Positions 27,654 to 35,612 of a stretch of DNA of 64,000 nt are shown piece after piece. Made by a program: the position numbers and the translations under genes. The stretch is from CAZOOR01 sp964581505. Its GTDB lineage: Bacteria > Bacteroidota > Ignavibacteria > Kapaibacteriales > UBA2268. Where the stretch lies: positions 1 to 64,000 of the forward strand of contig CAZOOR010000006.1 of the NCBI GenBank assembly GCA_964581505.1, in the 5' to 3' direction. Each line of letters starts with the position of its first letter. The first letter of the stretch is position 1. The notes beneath the pieces were generated by a model, which saw nothing but the letters and a program-made list of their open reading frames with translations, did no database searches and was not told the origin of the DNA.

Positions 27654-27684
27654 TTGGAAAATACAGGAATTTAGCGTATTTTTG
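27654..27684 (+). promoter_or_regulatory. Promoter of tRNA-Pro
   Basis: TTG at 27654-27656, 20 bases, TATTTTTG at 27677-27684. The -7 octamer and the spacer length are identical to those of the rpsD promoter. The mature tRNA begins 20 bases later, a normal leader. Confidence 0.8.
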
Positions 27685-27704
27685 TAATCCTTTTTATTAG
27701 GGGA

Positions 27705-27778
27705 CGGCGTGTAGCGCAGCCCGGTAGCGCACTACTTTGGGGTAGTAGGGGTCGTGGGTTCAAATCCCGCCACGCCGA
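27705..27778 (+). tRNA. tRNA-Pro (anticodon GGG)
   Basis: A full cloverleaf can be folded by eye. The acceptor stem CGGCGTG/CACGCCG is perfect, the D stem is GCGC/GCGC, and the anticodon stem CTACT/AGTAG closes a 7-nt loop TTGGGGT with anticodon GGG. The T stem GTGGG/CCCGC closes TTCAAAT. The discriminator base is A and the variable loop has 5 nt. CCA is not encoded. The first base pair C1-G72 is the bacterial proline identity element. Confidence 0.95.
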
Positions 27779-27819
27779 CAAGATAAGCTAATTATTCCCA
27801 TATAGTTAGCATTGCTCTT

Positions 27820-27865
27820 AAAAGCATTATTTTGCAGTCATCAGCAAAATAATGCTTTTATTTTC
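27820..27865. terminator. Very strong terminator after tRNA-Pro
   Basis: A perfect 16-bp stem, AAAAGCATTATTTTGC with GCAAAATAATGCTTTT and an 8-nt loop, is followed by further T. It sits 41 bp after the tRNA and is symmetric enough to work on both strands. Confidence 0.92.
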
Positions 27866-27930
27866 TGAATACATCAATATCCAATCACCACATGCTTTAA
27901 GCAAGTCGGAGAAAATAGTTATAATAAAAT

Positions 27931-28017
27931 AACCGCATCCTTCAGGGTGCGGTTTTGTCTTTCGGCTGTTTCTCCCTCGCCCATTTGTAGAGGGCTGGGG
28001 TGAGAGTGCTGTTCCAT
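27931..28017. repeat. Dispersed hairpin repeat, copy A
   Basis: The unit opens with the 24-bp hairpin (stem AACCGCATCC/GGGTGCGGTT, loop TTCA), then TTTTGTCT, a CTGTT spacer, and a block ending GAGGGCTGGGGTGAGAG. The hairpin is identical to the copies at 28171 and 5995. A short minus-strand reading frame covers this area but only translates the repeat. Confidence 0.85.
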
Positions 28018-28120
28018 TTAAAATAATTTTAAAACCGTTTTCTTGTCGCCACATCTCAATTCCATTAAATTGCAAACGAGTGTTCGCTCACTCCACGTTC
28101 TTTGAAAAGTAATAGGTATA

Positions 28121-28160
28121 TGTAGAAGAAATGTAGAAAGTGTAGAAAAGTGTAGAAAAA
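28121..28160. repeat. Short tandem repeat of TGTAGAAA units
   Basis: Four tandem units of 9-11 bp (TGTAGAAGAAA, TGTAGAAAG, TGTAGAAAAG, TGTAGAAAAA) lie between the two large hairpin repeats. They show no coding or stem-loop potential; slipped-strand duplication is the simplest origin. Confidence 0.75.
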
Positions 28161-28170
28161 ATTACTACAA

Positions 28171-28254
28171 AACCGCATCCTTCAGGGTGCGGTTTTGTGT
28201 TCTTGCTGTTCGCTCACTCGCTCTTTGGAAAAGGGCTGGGGTGAGTCGGCTGTT
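28171..28254. repeat. Dispersed hairpin repeat, copy B
   Basis: This is the same architecture as copy A, starting exactly 240 bp further on: the identical 24-bp hairpin, TTTTGTGT, a CTGTT spacer, then an AAGGGCTGGGGTGAG block and CTGTT. It also contains TGTTCGCTCACTC (28207-28219), repeated exactly at 28081-28093, so fragments of the unit are nested in this gap. Copy B lies about 35 bp from the 3' end of the radical SAM gene and, on the minus strand, could act as a transcript-end hairpin. Confidence 0.85.
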
Positions 28255-28289
28255 TGGAAATTGCCACGCCGCCGAGCAAGAACAATAAA

Positions 28290-29222
28290 TCAGAGTTTGG
28301 ATAATTCGTATTCGTAAGCGTTTTCTACATTTGTTGCTTGTTGCAAAGTGCTGACATACTGTCCGCAGTTCGAGCCTATTTTATTTTCTTCCCATTCGCC
28401 TATGCTCAAAATAACACCGTAACCTGCGGCTTCGGCGGCTTTTACTATTTCATTATGGTTGTTCTTTTCGGTTATAAGCGATTTGATATTGTTTTTCTCT
28501 GCTTTATATGTAGGGTTAATGGGGGTAATCTTCAAAAGAAATATTTCGGGAGCGAAATACTTCAACAGTTGCTTAGGTTCGAAGAGTGAATCCTGCGAAA
28601 GAGCAAAGTTTAGAGTAATTTTCTTTCCTCCTTTATCATAAAAGCGTTCGGAATATTTCGCAATTTTCTCAAAGCTCCATTTCTTGACGGGCAGTAATTC
28701 ATCTCTCTGCTTTGTATCTGACGAATGCAATGAAAATTGCAATTGGAATGTATTACGATAGAGTTCTTTTTTCAATTGCAAAAGTTCCTCGAAGAAATTA
28801 TCTGTACCTGCCGGTGCTATTGTAGAAAGGGAAGGTAGAAACAAGCGATAATCATACAAAGCGGGTATGTTGCGAAGCAATTCCAATACCGCCGGATTGA
28901 ACGAAGGTTCACCCATTCTGGCAAATTGAATTTTGAATTTATTGCTATCAATATAACCGGACGGAAAGCGGATGTTAATCAAATAATCAATCTGAAATTT
29001 TAATTCTTCATAAGACAATTTGCCTTCATATCTGCCGCCGGCATCGCAGAAAGTGCATTCGACAGGACAACCGAAAAGAGTAGAAATGATTAATACCCAT
29101 TTGTCGCGTCTCGTTAGCGGCGGCTGAGTGGATTCGACGAACTCAAACATTTTTCCTGTTTCGTTCTCCGCCACAAAGACCGTTGCTATGTCGTTATCCT
29201 TTGTTCTTGCGATTACTTTCAT
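28290..29222 (-). CDS. RlmN/Cfr-like radical SAM enzyme lacking the N-terminal accessory domain
   Basis: I choose the ATG at 29222; a longer frame from 29282 would overlap the upstream gene by 89 bp. The 310-residue product has the radical SAM cluster motif GCPVECTFCDAG (Cys52, Cys56, Cys59), MGEPSFNP at 103-110 (the counterpart of RlmN MGEPLxN), FSLHSSD, INPTY, and a C-terminal GSNCGQY with Cys286. The last motif matches the Cys that carries the methyl group in RlmN and Cfr. These enzymes add a methyl to C2 or C8 of adenosine in 23S rRNA or tRNA. Only about 50 residues precede the cluster, so the helical accessory domain of true RlmN is missing. The substrate may differ. It is third in an operon with a flavin oxidoreductase and an isochorismatase-fold hydrolase. 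A canonical rlmN starts at 63154. Confidence 0.8.
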   Translation of the reverse strand: MKVIARTKDNDIATVFVAENETGKMFEFVESTQPPLTRRDKWVLIISTLFGCPVECTFCDAGGRYEGKLSYEELKFQIDYLINIRFPSGYIDSNKFKIQFARMGEPSFNPAVLELLRNIPALYDYRLFLPSLSTIAPAGTDNFFEELLQLKKELYRNTFQLQFSLHSSDTKQRDELLPVKKWSFEKIAKYSERFYDKGGKKITLNFALSQDSLFEPKQLLKYFAPEIFLLKITPINPTYKAEKNNIKSLITEKNNHNEIVKAAEAAGYGVILSIGEWEENKIGSNCGQYVSTLQQATNVENAYEYELSKL

Positions 29223-30102
29223 TTTCTTTTTCGATGCTTTGAACAATTTCCATTGCGGCACGCAGACCGTCTCCTGCCGCAATTGCCACCTGACGGTATC
29301 GGGAATTATTAATATCTCCCGTTAGAAATAATTTACTCTTTTCCTGTAAAGCCGACAATTGCCTCCGTAAATGTTCGGAAAAAAAATCATCGGTTGGACG
29401 TCTGCCAATTGCAATAAAGATACAGTCGCTTTTGACGGATAACTCCCGTTTTTTATGTATTATTTTTGTGTTAATTATATTTGTACCACTTATTTCTTTG
29501 AGCTTCATATTTGTTTGTATTGAAATATTTTGGTCTGCGGCAACTCGCCGGATAAGTAGAGGCAATGCTTTCGGCAACTCGCCGCGTATATATATAGTAG
29601 AGGAAATACCGTGTGCAGATAGATTTAGAGCATAATCAAAAGCGGCATCGCCGCCGCCGATAATTGCCGCCAATTTGACATTGTCAAGTCCGGCTTCGGC
29701 TATCTCATAGAAAACTTTTGGCTGTGCTTCCGGTTTAATCAATATTGATTTGTCTTGCAAAGGCATAGTACCTGTGGCGATAATCAGATAATCAGCAAGA
29801 TAAGTTTCCTTATTAGTTGTAATAGTAAATATGTTGTTATTAAAATCGGCGGCTTTAACCTCAGAATACATAGGTGTAATATCTAAATTTGCAAAATGTC
29901 TTTCGAGCATAAGTACAAACTTATTGCCCGAAATACCCTTTGGAAAACCAGGGTAATTCTCAATAAAATTTGCATTAGCCGCCAATCCGCCGATTCTGTG
30001 TCGCTCGAAAACTATAAAATCAATGTCATTACGTTTCAGCTGCACTGCGGCGGCAACACCGGCTGGTCCGGCACCGATTATCACTACTTTGGTCCTAATC
30101 AT
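29194..30102 (-). CDS. FAD-dependent pyridine nucleotide oxidoreductase, thioredoxin reductase-like without redox cysteines
   Basis: This 302-residue soluble protein has two Rossmann motifs: GAGPAG at 10-15 for FAD and IIGGGDAAFDYA near 150 for NAD(P)H. It has the thioredoxin-reductase layout (ENYPGFPKGISGNKFV), but the usual redox pair CxxC between the domains is absent. It therefore cannot reduce thioredoxin by the standard route and is closer to ferredoxin/flavodoxin reductase-like or YpdA-like enzymes. It overlaps the hydrolase gene upstream by 8 bp and the radical SAM gene downstream by 29 bp. Since radical SAM enzymes need an electron donor, this flavoenzyme may reduce the donor of its neighbour (inference). 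Confidence 0.85.
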   Translation of the reverse strand: MIRTKVVIIGAGPAGVAAAVQLKRNDIDFIVFERHRIGGLAANANFIENYPGFPKGISGNKFVLMLERHFANLDITPMYSEVKAADFNNNIFTITTNKETYLADYLIIATGTMPLQDKSILIKPEAQPKVFYEIAEAGLDNVKLAAIIGGGDAAFDYALNLSAHGISSTIYIRGELPKALPLLIRRVAADQNISIQTNMKLKEISGTNIINTKIIHKKRELSVKSDCIFIAIGRRPTDDFFSEHLRRQLSALQEKSKLFLTGDINNSRYRQVAIAAGDGLRAAMEIVQSIEKENESNRKNKG

Positions 30103-30760
30103 TTTTGTTCACTTCTTTTATTATATCTTTTGTAAGAGTAATATGAGAAAAACCGAAAGCAAGATTTAAAGCCGTTGCACGGTGGTAATTATAATTATAC
30201 GCCGCAGTGGCATCGAGCGGCAAAACAGTTGAATAACCATGTACAAAAGACGAGCGTACAGTCGTTTCTACACATAAATTAGTCATTACACCACAAATAA
30301 TAAGAGTGTCAATGTCTTTGGCTTTCAATTTATCATTGAGAGCAGTGTTATGAAAAGCATCATATTGCGACTTTTGAAATATAATACTTCCGTTTGGGAT
30401 AGTCAATAAGTCCGACAGATTAGATAATTCGTTCTTATTGCTAATTAGTTTATTCCACCATTTGCCCATCATTCCGGCATTTTCATTGGAATTAATATGT
30501 TGCGAAAAGAAAATAGGTAGTTTCTTATGTTCAAACAATTCAATTAGCGAATTAATCTTCGGAATAACAGCCGGTGCGGACGGAACAAAAGCATTGGAGT
30601 TTTGACGCAAAAAATAATCCTGCATATCAAGCACAAGAAGAGCATACCCATCTTTATTTAGTGTTAGCTCAGAATCTTTGCCGGCATAAGATTTTGCTTC
30701 GTCAAGCAGTTTGCCGGCAAGTGTATCAATATTAATATTTGTAAAATACTTCTCTTTCAT
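30095..30760 (-). CDS. Isochorismatase-family cysteine hydrolase
   Basis: This 221-residue soluble enzyme has the isochorismatase-fold triad: Asp45 in LLVLDMQDYF, Lys130 in IFQKSQYDAF and Cys163 in GVMTNLCVETTVRSSF, with the usual cis-peptide motif before the Cys. Family members cleave amide or ether bonds (nicotinamidase, N-carbamoylsarcosine amidase, isochorismatase, peroxyureidoacrylate amidase). The specific substrate cannot be read from the sequence. It is the first gene of a three-gene overlapping operon. On the minus strand, TAAATTTG (30811-30818 read in reverse) about 50 bp upstream fits a -7 promoter element. Confidence 0.88.
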   Translation of the reverse strand: MKEKYFTNINIDTLAGKLLDEAKSYAGKDSELTLNKDGYALLVLDMQDYFLRQNSNAFVPSAPAVIPKINSLIELFEHKKLPIFFSQHINSNENAGMMGKWWNKLISNKNELSNLSDLLTIPNGSIIFQKSQYDAFHNTALNDKLKAKDIDTLIICGVMTNLCVETTVRSSFVHGYSTVLPLDATAAYNYNYHRATALNLAFGFSHITLTKDIIKEVNKND

Positions 30761-30879
30761 ATCGCAAGATAAATAAAAATATCTTTTTTGCCGCCGTTTT
30801 GCTCTTTATGCAAATTTATGCCATATCATTTTTTATATTGCAGGATAGCATTTTGAAAAAATAAAAAAGAGTATATGAA

Positions 30880-32241
30880 ATGGATATTGTAGCAATACTT
30901 CTGATTATCATAATTATTATTGCGATAATAAATTTGATTGTTATTTTTATTAAACGAGTCGAAGTAGATATAAAGCCACAATTGAAAGATGTGGAAGATT
31001 CCGTTCAGCAGTTCAAGGCAACTTTAGAACTTATCGGAAAGAATATCAATGAGGAATTTAAGGCAAACAGAGAAGAAACAAATAAAACATCAAAAGATAA
31101 TAGAGAAGAGCTTACTCAATCGCTCAAATCCTTCGAGGGGAAATTTACAGAAAATATCAACCAACTGAACGACCTGCTACGTCAGCAGTTCGAGGATTTG
31201 AACAAACATCAGAAAGATATTAACGAACAGCTTACAACGAATATTAAAGATGTACGGAGTACTATTGACGCACAACTTCAGAATATACGCAAGGATAACA
31301 ATAAACAATTGGACGAGATGCGGCATACTGTTGATGAAAAATTGCAGAAAACTTTAAATGCACGCCTTAGCCAATCATTTGAAACAGTAGGAAAGCAATT
31401 GCAAGCCGTGCAGGAAGGTCTTGGCGAAATGAAGAATTTGGCAAACGATGTCGGCGGACTGAAAAAAGTTCTCGGCAACGTAAAACTACGCGGCGGCTTT
31501 GGCGAAGTGCAATTGGGTATGTTGCTTGAGCAACTTCTCGCACCAGAGCAATACGACAAAGATGTAAAAACAAAAGAAGGTAGTCGAGACAATGTAGAGT
31601 TTGCAATAAAATTGCCGGGGAAAGATAACAGGAAAGATTATGTTTGGTTACCAATTGATGCAAAATTCCCCAAAGATGTATATCAGCATTTACAAGAAGC
31701 TTATGATGATGGTGTTCCTGAAAAAATTACAGATGCACGTAAAACTTTGGATAGAACAATAAAGAATATGGCAAAGGATATTAGCGAGAAATATATTGAG
31801 CCACCCAATACTACGGACTTTGCAATTATGTTTTTGCCATTCGAGGGGATATATGCCGAAGTAGTGCGAAATGCCTCACTTCTCGAAGAGCTTCGTAATA
31901 AATTTAAAGTAGCGGTTACAGGTCCATCTACATTAGCGGCATTTTTGAACAGTCTGCAAATGGGGTTCAAGACTTTGGCTATTGAGCAGAGGAGTAGCGA
32001 AGTTTGGAAAATTCTCGGTGCTGTAAAGAATGAATTTGAAAAATTCGGCGGGCTAATCGAAAAAGCGGAGAAAAATATTCGCACGGGTTTAAAGCAGCTT
32101 GAAGATGTGAAAGGGACACGTACGCGTGCAATTGAGAGAAAATTAAGAGATGTAGAATCCCTGACAGATGGGGATACCGGAAAGATTTTCCCAGAATTGA
32201 AAAGGGCAGAACAGAAAACATTATCAGAAGATAATGAATAG
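30880..32241 (+). CDS. rmuC: RmuC family protein
   Basis: This 453-residue protein has one N-terminal membrane helix (about 3-24, almost all Ile/Leu/Val). A long coiled coil (about 30-190, rich in Glu, Lys, Gln and Asn heptads) and the RmuC nuclease-like domain (about 190-430) follow. The domain contains the diagnostic KLRGGFGEVQLGMLLEQLL, VEFAIKLPG, WLPIDAKFPKDVY and GPSTLAAFLNSLQMGF. RmuC limits inversions at short inverted repeats and has been linked to defence against foreign DNA; the fold is PD-(D/E)xK-like. It is divergent from the hydrolase operon and sits just before the DarTG pair, though with a 90-bp gap. Confidence 0.92.
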   Translation: MDIVAILLIIIIIIAIINLIVIFIKRVEVDIKPQLKDVEDSVQQFKATLELIGKNINEEFKANREETNKTSKDNREELTQSLKSFEGKFTENINQLNDLLRQQFEDLNKHQKDINEQLTTNIKDVRSTIDAQLQNIRKDNNKQLDEMRHTVDEKLQKTLNARLSQSFETVGKQLQAVQEGLGEMKNLANDVGGLKKVLGNVKLRGGFGEVQLGMLLEQLLAPEQYDKDVKTKEGSRDNVEFAIKLPGKDNRKDYVWLPIDAKFPKDVYQHLQEAYDDGVPEKITDARKTLDRTIKNMAKDISEKYIEPPNTTDFAIMFLPFEGIYAEVVRNASLLEELRNKFKVAVTGPSTLAAFLNSLQMGFKTLAIEQRSSEVWKILGAVKNEFEKFGGLIEKAEKNIRTGLKQLEDVKGTRTRAIERKLRDVESLTDGDTGKIFPELKRAEQKTLSEDNE

Positions 32242-32331
32242 TATGTTTTCTTTTACAAACAATAAGAGTTTAAGAGATTATTTGTTATTATTTTGTAAAT
32301 TGTTATTTGGAAAAAATTAAACGGAATATTT

Positions 32332-32970
32332 ATGAATATACCGTCACCAATATTCCTTTATCGAATTATCCATATAAATAATTTGGAGAAGATATTGTAT
32401 GAGGGAAAGCTCATTTGTCCTGCCGGTATTGAAAAAGATAATAACTATATTTCAATCGGTGATAATACATTAATAAAAAGCAGAAGAAATAAAACAATAG
32501 ATATATCACCTTTTGGGGATTTTTCCGATTATATTTCTTTTTATTTTGGGTATAGGTCGCCGATGCTGTATAATATTCAAAATGGATATAATAATGTAAC
32601 AAAAAGAAAACCTGAAGAAATTATTTATCTTGTTACATCATTTGATGAAATAAAGAGAAGAAATACAAAATATGTATTTACAGATGGACATGGTTATCAT
32701 CATTTATCACAATTTTTTAATGTTGAAAACGATTTAAATAATGTAGATTGGAAGGTTGCGAAATCAAACTTTTGGTTTGATAATGAAGATGACCCTGACA
32801 GAAAAAGAAGGAAGCAAGCGGAATTTTTAGTTCATAAAGAATTGGATTTATCGGCTATTAAACAAATTGCTGCATTTAATAAGAAAGCCGTTGATAAAGT
32901 TACCGAATTACTACAAAAAAATAATATTAACATTAAAATATCAATCAAATCGGAATGGTATTATGATTAA
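32332..32970 (+). CDS. darT: DarT toxin, DNA thymidine ADP-ribosyltransferase
   Basis: This 212-residue protein matches the DarT (DUF4433) family. Features are IFLYRIIHINNLEKILYEG at 7-25, Arg51, FGDFSDYISFYFGYRSPMLY at 61-80, TDGHGYHH at 117-124, and the catalytic Glu164 in KQAEFLVHKEL. DarT uses NAD+ to attach ADP-ribose to thymidine in single-stranded DNA at a short motif, which blocks replication; some systems stop phages. The active-site Arg and Glu are kept, so the toxin looks functional. Its stop overlaps the DarG start by 8 bp, so toxin and antitoxin are translationally coupled. Confidence 0.93.
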   Translation: MNIPSPIFLYRIIHINNLEKILYEGKLICPAGIEKDNNYISIGDNTLIKSRRNKTIDISPFGDFSDYISFYFGYRSPMLYNIQNGYNNVTKRKPEEIIYLVTSFDEIKRRNTKYVFTDGHGYHHLSQFFNVENDLNNVDWKVAKSNFWFDNEDDPDRKRRKQAEFLVHKELDLSAIKQIAAFNKKAVDKVTELLQKNNINIKISIKSEWYYD

Positions 32971-33997
32971 GTATAAAAAAGGAAATATCATTAATGAACC
33001 CGTTGAGGCGCTTGTAAATACCGTTAATACTGTTGGGATTATGGGCAAAGGTATTGCCCTTGCTTTCAAGAAAGCATTTCCCGATAATTACAAAATTTAT
33101 AAGAATATTTGTGATAAAAATGAATTCGATATCGGTGATATTCTGATAACCGAAACAGGTTCACTTTTGCCAAAATACATTATTAATTTCCCGACCAAAA
33201 GGCATTGGCGGAATCGTTCAGAAATGGAATATATTGAAAAAGGTATGAAAGAACTTATCAAGAAGATAAATGAATATGGTATTCAATCAATTGCAATACC
33301 GCCCTTGGGTTGTGGCAACGGTGGGTTAAAATGGAATGACGTAATACAAATTATTCTTGATGAACTTGCTACCCTCAATGATGATATTGATATTGTCATT
33401 TTTGAACCGGGGTTTAATGAACAAACCATGCCGACCAAAAAACATATCGAACTCACTCCCGCAAGAGCTATGTTTTTATCTGCTTTGAATAAGTATCGAA
33501 TTTTGGGTTATTCGGTTAATTTGCTTGTTGCTCAAAAAATTGCTTATTTTTTGCAGCAGCTGAACGAACCGCTCAATCTCGATTTTGAGAAAGGTTTTTA
33601 CGGTCCTTATTCAAACAGATTACAACATCTACTTAAATATCTAAACGGCTATTATTTGGTTTTCGATAATGAATCTACCAAACCCGATAGTATAATTACA
33701 TTGAAACGTCAGGAAGAAGTTTCTCATTTTGTAAAATCCTCTTTATCCGATGAACAAAAATCCAGATTAGAAGTATTACAACAATTAATTGAGGGCTTTG
33801 AATCACCATACGGTTTGGAATTGCTTGCAACTGTTGATTTCATTATCCAACATAACAAAATATCCGATATAAACGATATTGAAAATATTATTGCCGATTG
33901 GACAAAAAGAAAAAGAGAAATAATGAAACCATATCATATTGAGAAAGCATATCGGCGTTTACAAGAATTATATAACAGTAATACTTTGCTTGTTTGA
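32963..33997 (+). CDS. darG: DarG antitoxin, macrodomain ADP-ribosylglycohydrolase
   Basis: I choose the ATG at 32963, which begins MIKYKKGNIINEPVEALVNT exactly as in macrodomain antitoxins and overlaps darT by 8 bp. A longer in-frame start lies inside darT and is unlikely. The 344-residue product has an N-terminal macrodomain (1-150; NTVNTVGIMGKGIALAFKKA, IPPLGCGNGGLKW) that removes ADP-ribose from DNA. A C-terminal domain (about 160-344; ELTPARAMFLSALNKYRILG, then FEKGFYGPYSNRLQHLLKYL) binds and neutralises the toxin in known DarG proteins. The pair is complete and in the standard order. Confidence 0.93.
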   Translation: MIKYKKGNIINEPVEALVNTVNTVGIMGKGIALAFKKAFPDNYKIYKNICDKNEFDIGDILITETGSLLPKYIINFPTKRHWRNRSEMEYIEKGMKELIKKINEYGIQSIAIPPLGCGNGGLKWNDVIQIILDELATLNDDIDIVIFEPGFNEQTMPTKKHIELTPARAMFLSALNKYRILGYSVNLLVAQKIAYFLQQLNEPLNLDFEKGFYGPYSNRLQHLLKYLNGYYLVFDNESTKPDSIITLKRQEEVSHFVKSSLSDEQKSRLEVLQQLIEGFESPYGLELLATVDFIIQHNKISDINDIENIIADWTKRKREIMKPYHIEKAYRRLQELYNSNTLLV

Positions 33998-34035
33998 AAT
34001 TTTATTATCCTTAACAATAAATTACGGAAATATTT

Positions 34036-35607
34036 ATGAAATTAATTACTTCTCTATTTTTATCAATGATACTTATTGCTACTGTTACGTATTCGCAGCA
34101 TAAGAATGTTACAGTTTTCCCTCAGAGTACTCGTCCGAACGAGCCGGCGATTGCAATAGATATAAATAACCCTCAGCTTATGGTGGCGGGTTCTAATTTA
34201 AATTTGGTGGCATATTCACGTAATGCAGGGAAAACATGGAAATATAAGAGGCTCACATCAAGTTATGGGGTTTGGGGAGACCCAATGCTCCTCGTTGATA
34301 CAAATTCCAATTTCTATTTCTTCCATCTATCGCAATACCCCGGTCCCAAGTGGCTGGACAGAATTGTTTGTCAAAAATCTTTGGATATGGGCAAAACTTG
34401 GAATGACGGCTCGTTCACTGAATTAGACGGCAAGATGCATGATAAGGAATGGGCGGTAGTTGATAGGAGAACTAATATAATCTATATGACTTGGACGGTT
34501 TTCGATAAATATCAAGGCGGTGCAAAGGACAGTTCAAATATTTTATTTACCAAATCTACGGATAATGGCACTACTTGGTCGAAACCGATGAGAATAAATG
34601 ACCGTGGCGGAGATTGTAAAGATGACGATAACACGGTCGAAGGTGCTGTACCTGCTATTGGACCGAACGGCGAAATATATGTCGTTTGGTCGGGACATAA
34701 TAATCTTTACTTTGATAAATCAACAGATGGTGGTAATACTTGGTTAAAAAACGATATGATTATTGCAAAGCAATATGGTGGCTGGAAATATGATATTCCC
34801 GGATTAGACCGTTGTAACGGGCTTCCGATTATTGATTGCGATTTGAGTAAGGGTGAGCATAACGGTACTTTGTATATTAATTATTCCGACCAAAAATTTG
34901 GTCTTAATGATACTGATGTTTGGTTGCTCAAATCTACTGACGGCGGCGAAACATGGTCTAAGAGAATTCGTGTAAATGACGATAAAGCAGGGAAACAACA
35001 GTTTTTAAATTGGTTCACTATTGACCAAACAAACGGTTACTTGTATTTCGTTTTTTATGACAGACGCAATCATCCCGATAAAATGACAGATGTATATATG
35101 GCTGTCTCCAAAGATGGTGGTAAAACATTCGATAATTTCAAAATCAGCGAGGAAGCATTTGCTCCAACTAAATCGGCGTTTTTTGGAGATTATACAAATA
35201 TCGCCGCTACCAATGGTACGATACGACCAATATGGTCGCGAATGGACACAGGCAGAACGACAATACTAACGGCATTGATTATTCCTGATTCCATTGGAGT
35301 TTCAGTCGAAGAAGAATCGCCAATATATACGGACTTCGACCCTGTGCTTTACCAGAACTATCCCAATCCGTTTTCGGGACGCACTTATGTGTCTTTCAAA
35401 TTACGCGAATCCTCACTTGTCAGTTTGTTCTTGTATAACTCGCGCGGACAGGAAGTCGCATCAATTCTTAATAACAAACAATACCCGGCAGGAAAATTTG
35501 TTGAAACTATAAATGGAAGGAAACTTAATCTGAAAAGCGGCGTATATTATTATGTATTGTGTACCAATAGCAGTACAATTACAAGAAAGATGATAATTAT
35601 GGAATAA
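34036..35607 (+). CDS. Secreted BNR/sialidase-fold protein with T9SS sorting domain
   Basis: This 523-residue protein has a signal peptide (1-20, ending TYSQ). The propeller (about 22-430) carries six Asp-box motifs S-x-D-x-G-x-TW, such as SRNAGKTW, STDNGTTW, STDGGNTW and STDGGETW. The catalytic Arg triad and Glu/Tyr of a true sialidase cannot be assigned with confidence, so enzyme activity is open. The end is a T9SS sorting domain of the NYPNPFSGRTYVSFKL type. The next gene starts 5 bp later and encodes a DUF5686-like outer membrane protein, so the two form an operon. Confidence 0.85.
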   Translation: MKLITSLFLSMILIATVTYSQHKNVTVFPQSTRPNEPAIAIDINNPQLMVAGSNLNLVAYSRNAGKTWKYKRLTSSYGVWGDPMLLVDTNSNFYFFHLSQYPGPKWLDRIVCQKSLDMGKTWNDGSFTELDGKMHDKEWAVVDRRTNIIYMTWTVFDKYQGGAKDSSNILFTKSTDNGTTWSKPMRINDRGGDCKDDDNTVEGAVPAIGPNGEIYVVWSGHNNLYFDKSTDGGNTWLKNDMIIAKQYGGWKYDIPGLDRCNGLPIIDCDLSKGEHNGTLYINYSDQKFGLNDTDVWLLKSTDGGETWSKRIRVNDDKAGKQQFLNWFTIDQTNGYLYFVFYDRRNHPDKMTDVYMAVSKDGGKTFDNFKISEEAFAPTKSAFFGDYTNIAATNGTIRPIWSRMDTGRTTILTALIIPDSIGVSVEEESPIYTDFDPVLYQNYPNPFSGRTYVSFKLRESSLVSLFLYNSRGQEVASILNNKQYPAGKFVETINGRKLNLKSGVYYYVLCTNSSTITRKMIIME

Positions 35608-35612
35608 TCATT

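Larger units (their letters stand above)
27327..27704. other. Intergenic region between ilvE and tRNA-Pro
   Basis: This stretch holds the ilvE terminator (27354-27385) and the tRNA promoter (27654-27684). The 270 bases between them are very AT-rich. An open 86-codon frame there begins inside the terminator and has no family resemblance, so I do not call a gene. Confidence 0.65.

Noticed and set aside
27827..28075. 82-codon minus-strand frame between tRNA-Pro and the radical SAM gene
   Set aside because: It starts near the tRNA terminator and runs through hairpin repeat copy A; its protein is just the translated repeat (SPQPSTNGRGRNSRKTKPHP), with no family resemblance.
28121..28160. Possible CRISPR-like array
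   Set aside because: The TGTAGAAA units are 9-11 bp with no spacers; no cas genes are in the window.
28290..29282. Longer start for the radical SAM gene at 29282
   Set aside because: It would overlap the upstream gene by 89 bp, and the added residues (QETVCVPQWKLFKASKKK) match nothing in the family; 29222 gives a normal overlap.
32867..32962. Longer start for DarG inside darT
   Set aside because: The extra 32 residues are the out-of-frame translation of the end of darT; macrodomain homology begins at 32963.
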